A stretch of 64,000 nucleotides of DNA from Mycolicibacterium goodii (GTDB lineage: Bacteria > Actinomycetota > Actinomycetes > Mycobacteriales > Mycobacteriaceae): contig NZ_CP012150.1 in assembly GCF_001187505.1 (NCBI RefSeq), positions 3,658,001 through 3,722,000 on the forward strand. Direction: 5' to 3'. The translations under genes and the position numbers were made by a program. The notes below the pieces were generated by a model, which worked only from the letters and a program-made list of their open reading frames with translations, did no database searches and was not told the DNA's origin. Of the stretch, positions 8,449 through 16,591 are shown one piece after another; the stretch's first letter is position 1; the number at the start of each line of letters is the position of its first letter.

Positions 8449-9330
8449 TCACCTCACCATCTTCACTGCGGTCGAGACGGCCGAGGCGACGTCGTCGTCG
8501 GCCGGGTAGAGCAGGGTGCGGCCGACGATCAGCCCCCGCACCGAGGGCAGGGTCAGCGCCTTCTCCCAACGCGCGAACGCCTCGTCGGGATCGGTCGGGT
8601 CGCCGCCGAGCAGCAGCGTCGGCAGGGTCGTCGACTCCATGACCCGTTCCATCTCGTCGACCACGGGCAGCTTCATCCAGGTGTATGCCGACGTCGAGCC
8701 CAGTGCCTGGCTGATGTGCACCGATTTGATCACCGCGTCGGGGGTCAGGTCGTTGCGGACCTTGCCGTCGACCCGGCGGGACATGAACGGCTCCAGCATG
8801 GCGGCGAGCCCGTTGGCGGCCAGTGCGTCGACCGCCTTGGCGCAGGCTTGGAGGGTGGCGACCGTCGCGGGATCGTCGAGATCGATGCGGCACAACATCT
8901 TCCCGCCGTTCATCCGCGCGGCCGCGGTCGATGCCGCGGTGGCGGCCGTCATCCGGTCGTCCATCTCGAACACCGATCCGGCCAGCCCGCCGCGGTTGAA
9001 CGACGAGAACACCACCTTGTCCTCGAGCGCGCCGAGCAGCACCAGGTCGTCGAGGATGTCGGCGGTCGCGAGCACGCCGTCGACACCGGGATCGGCCAGC
9101 GCGGTGCGCAGCCGGTCCAGCAGGTCGATGCGGCTGTTCATCGCGGTGGGCCGCGACCCGACCGCGAGTGCGCCGCGGGCCGGGTGGTCGGCCGCGACGA
9201 TCATGAGCTTGCCGTCACCGCGCACGGTCGGACGGGTGGTGCGGCGCTGCCAGGCCGTCGCCACCGCCGCCGGGTCGGACGCCCGAAGCTCGGTGATGTC
9301 GGCGTAGCTCGCGCACACTGCCTCAGACAT
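8449..9330 (-). CDS. Cgl0159-family aldolase, probable substitute for IolJ
   Basis: 293-residue (beta/alpha)8 protein of the family named after Corynebacterium Cgl0159 and often annotated DeoC/LacD-like aldolase. Recognisable segments are LMIVAADHPARGALAVG, DGVLATADILDDLVLLG, KMLCRIDLDD and SVRGLIVGRTLLYP. The family is found next to iolC in actinobacteria, so the inferred reaction is cleavage of 6-phospho-5-dehydro-2-deoxygluconate to dihydroxyacetone phosphate and malonate semialdehyde. The start codon overlaps the iolC stop by eight bases (ATGTCTGA at 9323-9330), which indicates translational coupling. No separate iolJ is visible in the window. The Schiff-base lysine is probably the K of AYTWMKLP, but this was not checked against a structure. 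Confidence 0.82.
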   Translation of the reverse strand: MSEAVCASYADITELRASDPAAVATAWQRRTTRPTVRGDGKLMIVAADHPARGALAVGSRPTAMNSRIDLLDRLRTALADPGVDGVLATADILDDLVLLGALEDKVVFSSFNRGGLAGSVFEMDDRMTAATAASTAAARMNGGKMLCRIDLDDPATVATLQACAKAVDALAANGLAAMLEPFMSRRVDGKVRNDLTPDAVIKSVHISQALGSTSAYTWMKLPVVDEMERVMESTTLPTLLLGGDPTDPDEAFARWEKALTLPSVRGLIVGRTLLYPADDDVASAVSTAVKMVR

Positions 9331-10300
9331 TGACGGCCTCCACGGCGGTCTGTTCGGCGAGCGTGGCGACCTCGGCCGCGGTGGGCATCGCCGTCGAGCA
9401 TTCGAGCCGGGAGGCGACGATGGCGCCCGCGGCGTTGGCGTAGCGCAGCGTCTTCTCCAGCGGCCAGTCGTGCAGCAGGCCGTGGATCAGACTGCCGCCG
9501 AACGCATCTCCCGCGCCGAGGCCGTTGACCACGTCGACCTCGTTCGGCGGCACGGTGACCGAGCTGTGCCTGGTCTTCCCGAGCACACCGCGCGGGCCCT
9601 GCTTGACGATCGCCAGCTCGACACCGAGGTCCAGCAGCGCCTCGGCGGCACGGTGCGGGTTGGTCTCGCCGACGGCGATCTCGCATTCCTCGCGGTTGCC
9701 CACGGCGATCGTCACGTGCGCGAGGGCGCGCTGCACCTGCTCGGTGGCCGCCGCGGGGGACTCCCAGAACATCGGCCGGTAGTCGAGATCCAGCACGGTC
9801 AACGGGGCCCGGCCCCGTGCCTCCCACGCCGCGAAATGCGCGCTGCGGCTTGGTTGCTCGGACAGCCCCGTGACGGTGGACCAGTACAGCCGCGCGCCGC
9901 GCACGGCGTCGGCGTCGATCTGCTCGGCGCGGATCTGCAGATCGGGTGCCGAGGGCTTGCGGTAGAAGTACAGCGGGAAGTTGTCCGGTGGGAAGATTTC
10001 GCAGAAGGTCACGGGCGTCGGGTACTGGCCGTAGGTGGCGACGAAGCGGTTGTCGACGCCTAGCCTGGCGAGTTCGCCGCGCACGTAGCGGCCGAACGGG
10101 TCGTCGCCGACACCCGAGATCAGCGCGGCGCTGTTGCCGAGGCGTGCGGCTGCGACGGAGACATTGGCGGCGCTGCCGCCGAGGAATTTGCCGAAGGATT
10201 CCACGTCTTCGAGCCCGACCCCGACCTGTAGCGGGTAGACGTCGACTCCGCATCGGCCGATCGCGAGGACGTCGAATTGCGGTGTGGAAGAGTTCGTCAC
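9323..10300 (-). CDS. iolC: 5-dehydro-2-deoxygluconokinase
   Basis: PfkB/ribokinase-family kinase that phosphorylates 2-deoxy-5-keto-D-gluconate with ATP. The protein (325 residues from the GTG at 10300) begins VTNSSTPQFDVLAIGRCGVDVYPLQ. The PfkB signature 1 region is FGKFLGGSAANVSVAAARLG. Signature 2 with the catalytic base is VVNGLGAGDAFGGSLIHGLL (Asp of GAGDAF). The upstream in-frame ATG at 10384 would add 28 residues of low-complexity sequence and place the start inside the promoter region, so GTG 10300 with GGAG ten bases upstream is preferred. It is the first gene of the leftward iol operon. The promoter element at 10393-10414 and a divergent GntR gene lie just upstream. Confidence 0.93.
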   Translation of the reverse strand: MTNSSTPQFDVLAIGRCGVDVYPLQVGVGLEDVESFGKFLGGSAANVSVAAARLGNSAALISGVGDDPFGRYVRGELARLGVDNRFVATYGQYPTPVTFCEIFPPDNFPLYFYRKPSAPDLQIRAEQIDADAVRGARLYWSTVTGLSEQPSRSAHFAAWEARGRAPLTVLDLDYRPMFWESPAAATEQVQRALAHVTIAVGNREECEIAVGETNPHRAAEALLDLGVELAIVKQGPRGVLGKTRHSSVTVPPNEVDVVNGLGAGDAFGGSLIHGLLHDWPLEKTLRYANAAGAIVASRLECSTAMPTAAEVATLAEQTAVEAVNV

Positions 10301-10392
10301 GATTGACTCCAGAGTGGGGGTGTGCGGCTGCGAGCCGGGCGGAGGGCGCGCGCCTGGCGTCGCTTCGACTGTGCTCCCCGCCACGCTTCTCT

Positions 10393-10414
10393 GTCAAGAC
10401 TTTGTTCTGACATT
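10393..10414 (-). promoter_or_regulatory. IolR-type operator/-35 element of the iolC operon
   Basis: Read toward iolC, this 22-bp element contains TGTCAGAACAAAGTCTTGAC and a perfect -35 hexamer, TTGACA, overlaps its right edge (complement of 10392-10397). The core TGTTCTGACA is an imperfect TGT-N4-ACA dyad. An element with 21 of 22 bases identical lies at 11367-11388 in front of the ABC transporter, in the same orientation relative to its gene. The nearby GntR protein is the obvious ligand. Confidence 0.72.
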
Positions 10415-10507
10415 CTTACTTCCAGTCATTTGCAGGTACGCTATGGACTCACCATCGACGCACCATCGAAAGATCCGCCGGAACACGCCTCGAGGATCGG
10501 AGTGAGA

Positions 10508-11245
10508 GTGACCCCGACGCTGTCTGTCGAACTCGACCGTTCGAGCCCGGTGCCGCTGTATTTCCAGGTGGCCCAGGTGTTCGAAAAGGCCATCCTCGAT
10601 GGACAACTCAAGCCGGGGGACCGGTTCGAGAACGAACTGGCCCTGGCGAGCCGGCTCAACCTGTCGCGCCCCACGACGCGGCGCGCCATCCAGGAACTGG
10701 TCGACAAGGGACTGCTCGTGCGCAAGCGCGGGGTCGGCACGCAGGTGGTGCAGACGCCCGTGCACCGACCCGTCGAACTGACCAGCCTCTACGACGATCT
10801 CGCGCGGGCCGGCCAGGAGCCGACCACCGAGGTGCTCGAATACACGTTGCGTTCCGCCCCGGCCGATATCGCCGAGCGGTTGAGCATCGAACCGGGCAGC
10901 GAGATCGCGTACATGCGCAGGCTGCGTTCGTCGAACGGGCAACCGCTGGCGCTGATGACCAACTACCTGCCCGCCAACCTGGCGCCCGACGAGGACGAGC
11001 TCAAGCGGTCCGGGCTCTACCAGTCGCTGCGGGCCCGCGGTGTGCACATCCGCCTGGCGCGCCAGCGCATCGGCGCCAAGGCCGCCGACCGCGAGGAGGC
11101 GCGACTGCTGGACGAGAAGCCCAAGGCGCCGCTGCTGGTGATGGAGCGGACGGCATTCGACGATTCGGGGCGCATCGTGGAGTACGGAAGCCACGCCTAT
11201 CGCGCGTCGCGCTACTACTTCGACACCACTCTCGTCGACCGGTAG
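10508..11245 (+). CDS. iolR: GntR-family regulator (HutC type), IolR-like
   Basis: 245-residue GntR regulator. The winged helix spans about residues 10-80 (PVPLYFQVAQVFEKAILDG, ENELALASRLNLSRPTTRRA, GLLVRKRGVGTQVV). A UTRA ligand-binding domain follows from about 95 to the end (PADIAERLSIEPGSEIAYMRRLRS and YGSHAYRASRYYFDTTL). The frame is open from 10322, but the GTG at 10508, preceded by GGAG at five bases, starts just before the conserved domain; GTG 10502 is the alternative. It is divergent from iolC, as iolR is in Corynebacterium, and the shared operator flanks it on both sides (10393 and 11367). It is probably an inositol-responsive repressor of the iolC operon and the ABC operon. Confidence 0.82.
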   Translation: MTPTLSVELDRSSPVPLYFQVAQVFEKAILDGQLKPGDRFENELALASRLNLSRPTTRRAIQELVDKGLLVRKRGVGTQVVQTPVHRPVELTSLYDDLARAGQEPTTEVLEYTLRSAPADIAERLSIEPGSEIAYMRRLRSSNGQPLALMTNYLPANLAPDEDELKRSGLYQSLRARGVHIRLARQRIGAKAADREEARLLDEKPKAPLLVMERTAFDDSGRIVEYGSHAYRASRYYFDTTLVDR

Positions 11246-11366
11246 GTGCAGATCTTTACCTTCAAAAATACTGCGGCCCAGCATGATTTGTGAATCGCCC
11301 CGGTTCCGTAGGCATTCTGCCGACCCGGGCGGATCCATCCTGCGCAAACCTTTGACCTGCAGTCCT

Positions 11367-11388
11367 AATGTCAGAACAAAGTATTGAC
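11367..11388 (+). promoter_or_regulatory. IolR-type operator/promoter of the ABC transporter operon
   Basis: AATGTCAGAACAAAGTATTG followed by AC matches the complement of 10393-10414 at 21 of 22 positions. TTGACT (11384-11389) overlaps its right edge as the -35 hexamer. TTACAT (11407-11412), 17 bp further, is a fair -10. The start of the binding-protein gene is at 11487. Operator binding would cover the -35, consistent with repression. Confidence 0.72.
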
Positions 11389-11486
11389 TTTCGGATGTGA
11401 GCGGTATTACATCGACAGCGAGACCGTGACGCTTGCCCACTGGCATGACCGGGTGTCGCGGTGACGTCGAAGCAAGGAGATTCTCA

Positions 11487-12476
11487 ATGAGGTTGAGTCG
11501 GCTCGTGGCGGCTGCCGGGGTAGGCGTACTCCTGCTGGGCGCCAGCGCGTGCTCCAGCACCGGAGGCAAGCCGGAGAGCAGCGGCGGGGGTGACATGGGT
11601 GCAGGCACCGCCGACACCCCGCGGTACACCGTCGCGATGATCACCCACGAGGTCCCGGGTGACTCCTTCTGGGATCTCGTGCGCAAGGGCGCCGAGGCCG
11701 CCGCGAAGAAGGACAACATCGAACTGCGGTACTCCTCCGATCCGGAGGCGCCCAACCAGGCCAACCATGTGCAGAGCGCGGTGGACAGCGGCGTCGACGG
11801 CATCGCGGTCACTCTCGCCAAGCCCGACGCGATGAAGGCCGCCGTGCAGAACGCGACCGCCAAGGGCATCCCCGTGGTGGCGTTCAACGCCGGCCTCGAC
11901 GCCTGGCAGGGCATGGGCGTCAAGGAGTACTTCGGCCAGGACGGCTACATCGCCGGACAGGAAGCCGGCAAACGCCTGGCCGCCGAGGGCGCCAAGAAGG
12001 TCATCTGCGTCATCCAGGAGCAGGGCCACGTCGACCTCGAAGCCCGTTGCGCCGGTGTGAAGAACACCTTCCCGGCCAGCGAGGTGCTCAACGTCAACGG
12101 CAAGGACATGCCGTCGGTCGAGTCGACCATCACCGCCAAACTGCAGCAGGATCCCGCGATCGACACGATCCTCACCCTCGGCGCACCGTTCGCACTCACC
12201 GCGGTGCAGTCGGCGAAGAACGCGGGCAGCCAGGCCAAGATCGCGACCTTCGACACCAACGCCGCGCTCGTCGACGCGATCCAGAACGGCGACGTGCAGT
12301 GGGCCGTCGACCAGCAGCCGTTCCTGCAGGGCTACCTCGCGGTCGACTCGCTGTGGCTGTACCTCAACAACGGCAACGTGATCGGCGGTAACCAGCCGAC
12401 CCTGACCGGCCCGTCGTTCATCGACAAGTCGAACATCGACGCGGTCGCCGAATACGCCAAGAACGGGACGCGTTAG
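11487..12476 (+). CDS. sugar ABC transporter substrate-binding lipoprotein
   Basis: 329-residue periplasmic-binding-protein-like lipoprotein of the ribose/inositol class (Peripla_BP_4). The signal peptide MRLSRLVAAAGVGVLLLGASAC ends in a lipobox LGASAC with acylated Cys22. A Gly/Ser-rich linker and the binding domain follow (YTVAMITHEVPGDSFWDLVRKGAE, SAVDSGVDGIAVTLAKPD, DTILTLGAPFALTAVQSAK, WAVDQQPFLQGYLAVDSLWLYL). ATG 11487 has AAGGAG at 11474-11479; a longer frame from 11433 lacks a signal sequence start. It is the first gene of a three-gene importer operon with the permease two bases downstream. The substrate is probably inositol or a related polyol, judged from the shared operator with iolC. 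Confidence 0.88.
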   Translation: MRLSRLVAAAGVGVLLLGASACSSTGGKPESSGGGDMGAGTADTPRYTVAMITHEVPGDSFWDLVRKGAEAAAKKDNIELRYSSDPEAPNQANHVQSAVDSGVDGIAVTLAKPDAMKAAVQNATAKGIPVVAFNAGLDAWQGMGVKEYFGQDGYIAGQEAGKRLAAEGAKKVICVIQEQGHVDLEARCAGVKNTFPASEVLNVNGKDMPSVESTITAKLQQDPAIDTILTLGAPFALTAVQSAKNAGSQAKIATFDTNAALVDAIQNGDVQWAVDQQPFLQGYLAVDSLWLYLNNGNVIGGNQPTLTGPSFIDKSNIDAVAEYAKNGTR

Positions 12477-12478
12477 CC

Positions 12479-13537
12479 ATGAGTACCCAGGCAGATCTGG
12501 ACCTTGAGTCGCACAAAGTCGTCCATGACGAACGCGTCAAGGAACAGAACAAGCTGCAGCGCCTGATCATCCGCCCGGAGATGGGCGCCGCAGTGGGTGC
12601 GGTCGGCATCTTCATCCTGTTCCTCATCGTCGCGCCGCCGTTCCGCTCGCCGGAGTCGATGGCAACGGTGCTCTACGCCAGTTCGACCATCGGCATCATG
12701 GCGGTCGGCGTGGGGCTGCTGATGATCGGCGGGGAGTTCGACCTGTCCGCCGGTGTCGCGGTCACCACGAGCTCACTGGCCGCCTCGATGCTGGCCTACA
12801 ACCTGCACCTGAACCTGTGGGTGGGCGCGGCGCTGGCGCTCGTGCTGGCCCTGGCGGTCGGGTTCTTCAACGGCTTCCTGGTGATGCGGACGAAGATCCC
12901 GTCGTTCTTGATCACGCTGAGCACGTTCTTCATGCTGGCCGGCATCAACCTGGCGGTCACCAAGCTGCTCTCCGGCCAGGTCGCCACCCCCAGCGTGTCG
13001 GACATGGAGGGCTTCGATTCGGGCCGAACGGTTTTCGCGTCGGTGATCAAGGTCGGCCCGGTCGACGTGCGGATCACTGTGCTGTGGTGGATCCTGTTCA
13101 CGGCCATCGCCACCTACGTGCTGTTCAAGACCCGCATCGGCAACTGGATCTTCGCCGTCGGCGGCAACCAGGACAGCGCCAGGGCGGTCGGCGTCCCGGT
13201 GACCAAGGTCAAGATCGGCCTGTTCATGGTCGTCGGGTTCTGCGCCTGGTTCGTCGGCATGCATCTGCTGTTCTCGTTCAACACGATTCAGTCCGGTCAG
13301 GGTGTCGGCAACGAGTTCTTCTACATCATCGCCGCGGTGATCGGCGGCTGCCTGCTCACCGGTGGGTACGGCACCGCGATCGGCACGCTGATCGGCGCGC
13401 TGATCTTCGGCATGACCAATCAGGGCATCGTGTACGCCGGGTGGAACCCGGACTGGTTCAAGTTCTTCCTGGGTGCGATGTTGTTGTTCGCGGTCGTCGC
13501 CAACAATGTCGTGCGCAACTACGCGGCGAAGAGGTGA
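12479..13537 (+). CDS. ABC transporter permease, RbsC/inositol type
   Basis: 352-residue inner-membrane permease of the BPD_transp_2 (ribose/xylose) family. After a charged N-terminal tail of about 40 residues it has 8-10 hydrophobic helices, starting VGIFILFLIVAPPFRSPE. Family segments are GVGLLMIGGEFDLSAGVAVTTS, AVGFFNGFLVMRTKIPSFLITLS and NQDSARAVGVPVTKVKIGLF, the last being the EAA-like contact with the ATPase. The ATG lies two bases after the stop of the binding-protein gene and the ATPase gene follows after four bases. It forms the channel of the inferred inositol/polyol importer. Confidence 0.9.
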   Translation: MSTQADLDLESHKVVHDERVKEQNKLQRLIIRPEMGAAVGAVGIFILFLIVAPPFRSPESMATVLYASSTIGIMAVGVGLLMIGGEFDLSAGVAVTTSSLAASMLAYNLHLNLWVGAALALVLALAVGFFNGFLVMRTKIPSFLITLSTFFMLAGINLAVTKLLSGQVATPSVSDMEGFDSGRTVFASVIKVGPVDVRITVLWWILFTAIATYVLFKTRIGNWIFAVGGNQDSARAVGVPVTKVKIGLFMVVGFCAWFVGMHLLFSFNTIQSGQGVGNEFFYIIAAVIGGCLLTGGYGTAIGTLIGALIFGMTNQGIVYAGWNPDWFKFFLGAMLLFAVVANNVVRNYAAKR

Positions 13538-13541
13538 GTAG

Positions 13542-14360
13542 ATGAGTACAACCGCCGAGGCCCCGATCGCCGAGACCCCGTCGGGTGGCGCCGTGCCACT
13601 GGTCGAGTTCAAAGGCGTCGGCAAGAGCTACGGGAACATCATCGCGCTCAAGGACATCAACCTGCGCGTGGGCGCCGGTGAGGTCACCTGCGTGCTCGGT
13701 GACAACGGTGCGGGCAAGTCCACGCTGATCAAGATCATCGCGGGCCTGCACAAGCCGACCGAGGGCGAGGTGCTCATCGACGGCACGCCCACGGTGTTCG
13801 AGTCACCCAAGGATGCGCTGAACGCGGGCATCGCCACCGTGTACCAGGACCTCGCCGTGGTGTCGCTGATGCCGGTGTGGCGCAACTTCTTCCTGGGCAA
13901 CGAACTGCGCAAGAAGGGCATCCTCAAGCCGCTCGACATCAACGGCATGCGCGCGACGACGATCTCCGAACTGCAGAAGATGGGTATCGACCTGCCCGAT
14001 GTGGACGCCCCGATCGGGTCGCTGTCCGGTGGTCAGCGCCAGTGCGTCGCGATTGCGCGGGCCATCTTCTTCGGCGCCAGGGTGCTCATCCTCGACGAGC
14101 CGACGGCCGCGCTCGGCGTCAAACAGTCCGGCATGGTGCTGCGCTACATCACCGCGGCCAAGGAGCAGGGGTTCGGCGTCATCTTCATCACGCACAACCC
14201 GCATCACGCGTACATGGTCGGCGACCATTTCATCCTGCTCAACCGGGGACGGCAGAAGCTCGACTGCACCTACGACGAGATCTCGTTGGAGCACCTCACC
14301 CAGGAGATGGCAGGCGGCAACGAACTCGAGGCGCTGAGCCACGAGTTGGGCCGCAAGTAA
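13542..14360 (+). CDS. ABC transporter ATP-binding protein, single-domain type
   Basis: 272-residue ATPase energising the importer encoded upstream. Walker A is GDNGAGKST, the signature motif is [14 protein letters not shown], Walker B is [12 protein letters not shown], and the switch His is in [11 protein letters not shown]. Ribose-type importers usually carry an ATPase with two fused ABC domains of about 500 residues (RbsA). Here there is one domain only, so it presumably works as a homodimer, as in FrcA-type systems. The start ATG at 13542 follows the permease stop by four bases. A long hairpin at 14370-14425 closes the operon. Confidence 0.9.
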   Translation: MSTTAEAPIAETPSGGAVPLVEFKGVGKSYGNIIALKDINLRVGAGEVTCVLGDNGAGKSTLIKIIAGLHKPTEGEVLIDGTPTVFESPKDALNAGIATVYQDLAVVSLMPVWRNFFLGNELRKKGILKPLDINGMRATTISELQKMGIDLPDVDAPIGSLSGGQRQCVAIARAIFFGARVLILDEPTAALGVKQSGMVLRYITAAKEQGFGVIFITHNPHHAYMVGDHFILLNRGRQKLDCTYDEISLEHLTQEMAGGNELEALSHELGRK

Positions 14361-14369
14361 ACACCTGCC

Positions 14370-14425
14370 GAGCGTGGGCCCTGTGCACGGAAAATCCCGC
14401 CAAAGCGTGCACAAGGCCCACGCTC
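14370..14425. terminator. long hairpin between convergent genes
   Basis: GAGCGTGGGCCCTGTGCACG (14370-14389) pairs with 14406-14425 with a single mismatch, giving a 20-bp stem and a 16-base loop. It sits ten bases after the ABC ATPase stop and ten bases before the araC-type gene end on the other strand, so it can serve both directions. No U-run follows, which is common for mycobacterial terminators. The arm composition also looks like a dispersed palindromic repeat. Confidence 0.65.
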
Positions 14426-14434
14426 GTGGCGTTT

Positions 14435-15346
14435 TCAGGGTAGGAGCGCGGCCTCGGGGGCCTGCGCGGCGCGCAGCCGGGCCGCGTCCTGCCCGGGCGG
14501 CGCGCCGAACATGCGCCGGTACTCGCGGGTGAACTGTGACGGGCTGTCATAGCCGACGAGATGCCCCACCGCGGCGACGTCGCCGGGCTGCGCGATGAGC
14601 AGGGATCTGGCCTGCTGCAACCGGATCCGCTTCTGGAACTGCAACGGGCTCATGGCCGTCACGGCGCGGAAGTGGCGGTGGAACACCGAGGTGCTCATGC
14701 CCGCCATCCGGGCGAGATCCTCGATCCGCACCGGCGTCGCGTAGTTGTCGCGCATCCAGCCGATCGCACGGTTGAGGTAGGTCAGGGCGCTGTCGGCCAG
14801 GGCGATCTGGCGGACGGCGCCGCCGTGCGCGCCGGTGAGTAGGCGCCACAGGATCTCCTGCTCGATCAGCGGCGCGAGCACCGGTGCGTCGTCGGGACGG
14901 CCGAGCAGGCGCAGCAATCTCGCGACGGCGTCGAGCATCTCGGCGTCGGCGTCCCCGACGGCGATCGCGGGCTCCGCCGACGCGGTACGCGGCAGCGGCC
15001 GGGCCGGCGCGCGCAGGGCCAGTTCGGCCAGCGCGGCGGGACGCAGCACCAGGCCCATGCCCAGTGACGGCCGTGACGTGTCGAGGTACTGGCCGGTGAT
15101 CGGCAGGCTCGCGGTGACGATCAGCATCTGGCCGCTCCGGTACTCGAAGACCTCGTCGCCGAGCAGGATGCGCTTGCCGCCCTGGGCCATGACGACCAGC
15201 AGCGGTTCGGTCAGTGAGTAGTCGTGCGCCGCCGAGCCTGCCGTCTTCGCCAGCAGGAGGCCGTCGATGCGGGTGTGCATGTCCGCGCGCGCGTGCCTGT
15301 CGATGAGCCCGCAGATCTCGGACAACAGTTCCTGCTTGCTCTGCAT
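14435..15346 (-). CDS. AraC-family transcriptional regulator
   Basis: 303-residue regulator from ATG 15346 (MQSKQELLSEICGLIDRHA). The N-terminal AraC_N-type sensor spans about residues 25-180 (YSLTEPLLVVMAQGGKRILLG). The C-terminal pair of helix-turn-helix motifs reads IEDLARMAGMSTSVFHRHFR and VAAVGHLVGYDSPSQFTREYRR, then FGAPPGQDAARLR. An upstream in-frame start at 15460 would overlap the divergent promoter, so it is rejected. It is divergent from an aldo/keto reductase gene with a 143-bp gap; such pairs usually show local control of the reductase by the AraC protein. Its inducer is unknown. Confidence 0.88.
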   Translation of the reverse strand: MQSKQELLSEICGLIDRHARADMHTRIDGLLLAKTAGSAAHDYSLTEPLLVVMAQGGKRILLGDEVFEYRSGQMLIVTASLPITGQYLDTSRPSLGMGLVLRPAALAELALRAPARPLPRTASAEPAIAVGDADAEMLDAVARLLRLLGRPDDAPVLAPLIEQEILWRLLTGAHGGAVRQIALADSALTYLNRAIGWMRDNYATPVRIEDLARMAGMSTSVFHRHFRAVTAMSPLQFQKRIRLQQARSLLIAQPGDVAAVGHLVGYDSPSQFTREYRRMFGAPPGQDAARLRAAQAPEAALLP

Positions 15347-15489
15347 GGTCTCCAGTGCAGCATCCGAAACGCCTGATCGTCTAGAAATCGGCAGGATTGT
15401 GCAAGAGGTTGAGAGGATCGCGCTACCGCCGGACCGCAACCGACGGTTGTATGGAGTCATCCCATTCCCCTTGACACAGGAGCACTTCG

Positions 15490-16578
15490 ATGACTCTCGA
15501 CAGCTACGTCACCCTCGGCAGATCGGGCCTTCGGGTCAGCCCATTCGCACTCGGCGCGATGACCTTCGGCGAGGATTTCGGTGCCGTCGGATCATCGGTG
15601 GAGGATTCCGAGCGGATCCTGTCGGCCTACCTCGACCGCGGCGGCAACTTCATCGACACCGCCAATCTGTACACCAACGGCCACTCCGAGAAGATCCTCG
15701 GCGACTTCTTCGCCCGCACACCGGGCCGTCGTCAGCATGTGGTGCTGGCCTCGAAGTTCTTCGCCAACATGTTTCCCGGCGACCCGAACGGCGGCGGGGC
15801 GGGCCGGTCGTCGATCCTGCACCAGTTGCACGACACGCTGCGTCGTCTGCAGACCGACTACCTCGACGTGTACTGGCTGCACAACTGGGACCGCAACACG
15901 CCGATCGAGGAGACCATGCGGACCCTCGACGACCTGGTGCGCGCAGGCACGGTGCGCTACATCGGCTTCTCGAACACTCCGGCGTGGGTCACCGCGCAAG
16001 CCCAGACCATGGCCATGTTGCGCGGGTGGACCCCGCTGATCGCGCTGCAGGTCGAGTACTCACTGCTGGCGCGCACGGTCGAGAGCGAACTGGTTCCGTT
16101 CGCGCAGGATCAGGGGATTGCGTTGGTGCCGTGGAGTCCGCTCAAGAACGGATTCCTGTCCGGCAAGTACCGCCGCGGTGGCGACGGCGCCGCGAACTCC
16201 GCGCGCGTGGAGTTCACCGGAGCCGGCCCCACCGATTCCGACTACGACGTCATCGAGGCGGTCGCAGGCATCGCGAAGGAACTCGGAACCACCTCGGCCG
16301 CAGTGGCGTTGGCGTGGTTGCGGGCCCGCCCCGCAACGGTGGTGCCGATCATCGGGGCGCGGCGTCTGGAACACCTGGAGTCCAACCTTGAGGCACTCGG
16401 CGTCGAGTTGACGCCCGAGCAGCTCGACCTGCTCGACGAGATCTCGACACCGGTGCTCAGCTATCCGGCCACGCTCAACGGCCAGATGCGCGCGACGCTG
16501 CAGTTCGCGGGTACCACTGTCGACGGTGAGCGGTCGACGGTGTTCCGGGCCCTGCTGGCCAGCGCGGCCCGCTACTGA
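15490..16578 (+). CDS. aldo/keto reductase
   Basis: 362-residue NADP-dependent oxidoreductase of the aldo/keto reductase superfamily, on the long side for the family (about 320-350). The catalytic tetrad is visible: Asp and Tyr in DTANLYTNGHSEK, Lys in VLASKF and His in YWLHNWD. The C-terminal cofactor region reads VVPIIGARRLEHLESNLEALG. The ATG at 15490 has AGGAG seven bases upstream. It lies opposite an AraC regulator and ends 13 bp before the convergent isomerase gene. Its place within a cyclitol/sugar region suggests a sugar or aldehyde substrate, but a general detoxifying role is equally possible. Confidence 0.88.
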   Translation: MTLDSYVTLGRSGLRVSPFALGAMTFGEDFGAVGSSVEDSERILSAYLDRGGNFIDTANLYTNGHSEKILGDFFARTPGRRQHVVLASKFFANMFPGDPNGGGAGRSSILHQLHDTLRRLQTDYLDVYWLHNWDRNTPIEETMRTLDDLVRAGTVRYIGFSNTPAWVTAQAQTMAMLRGWTPLIALQVEYSLLARTVESELVPFAQDQGIALVPWSPLKNGFLSGKYRRGGDGAANSARVEFTGAGPTDSDYDVIEAVAGIAKELGTTSAAVALAWLRARPATVVPIIGARRLEHLESNLEALGVELTPEQLDLLDEISTPVLSYPATLNGQMRATLQFAGTTVDGERSTVFRALLASAARY

Positions 16579-16591
16579 TCGCTACCGATCG

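Noticed and set aside
5579..8509. 976-codon open frame on the plus strand
   Set aside because: Antisense of iolD, iolB and part of iolE, all of which have clear catalytic motifs; the product is His/Arg/Asp-rich shadow sequence.
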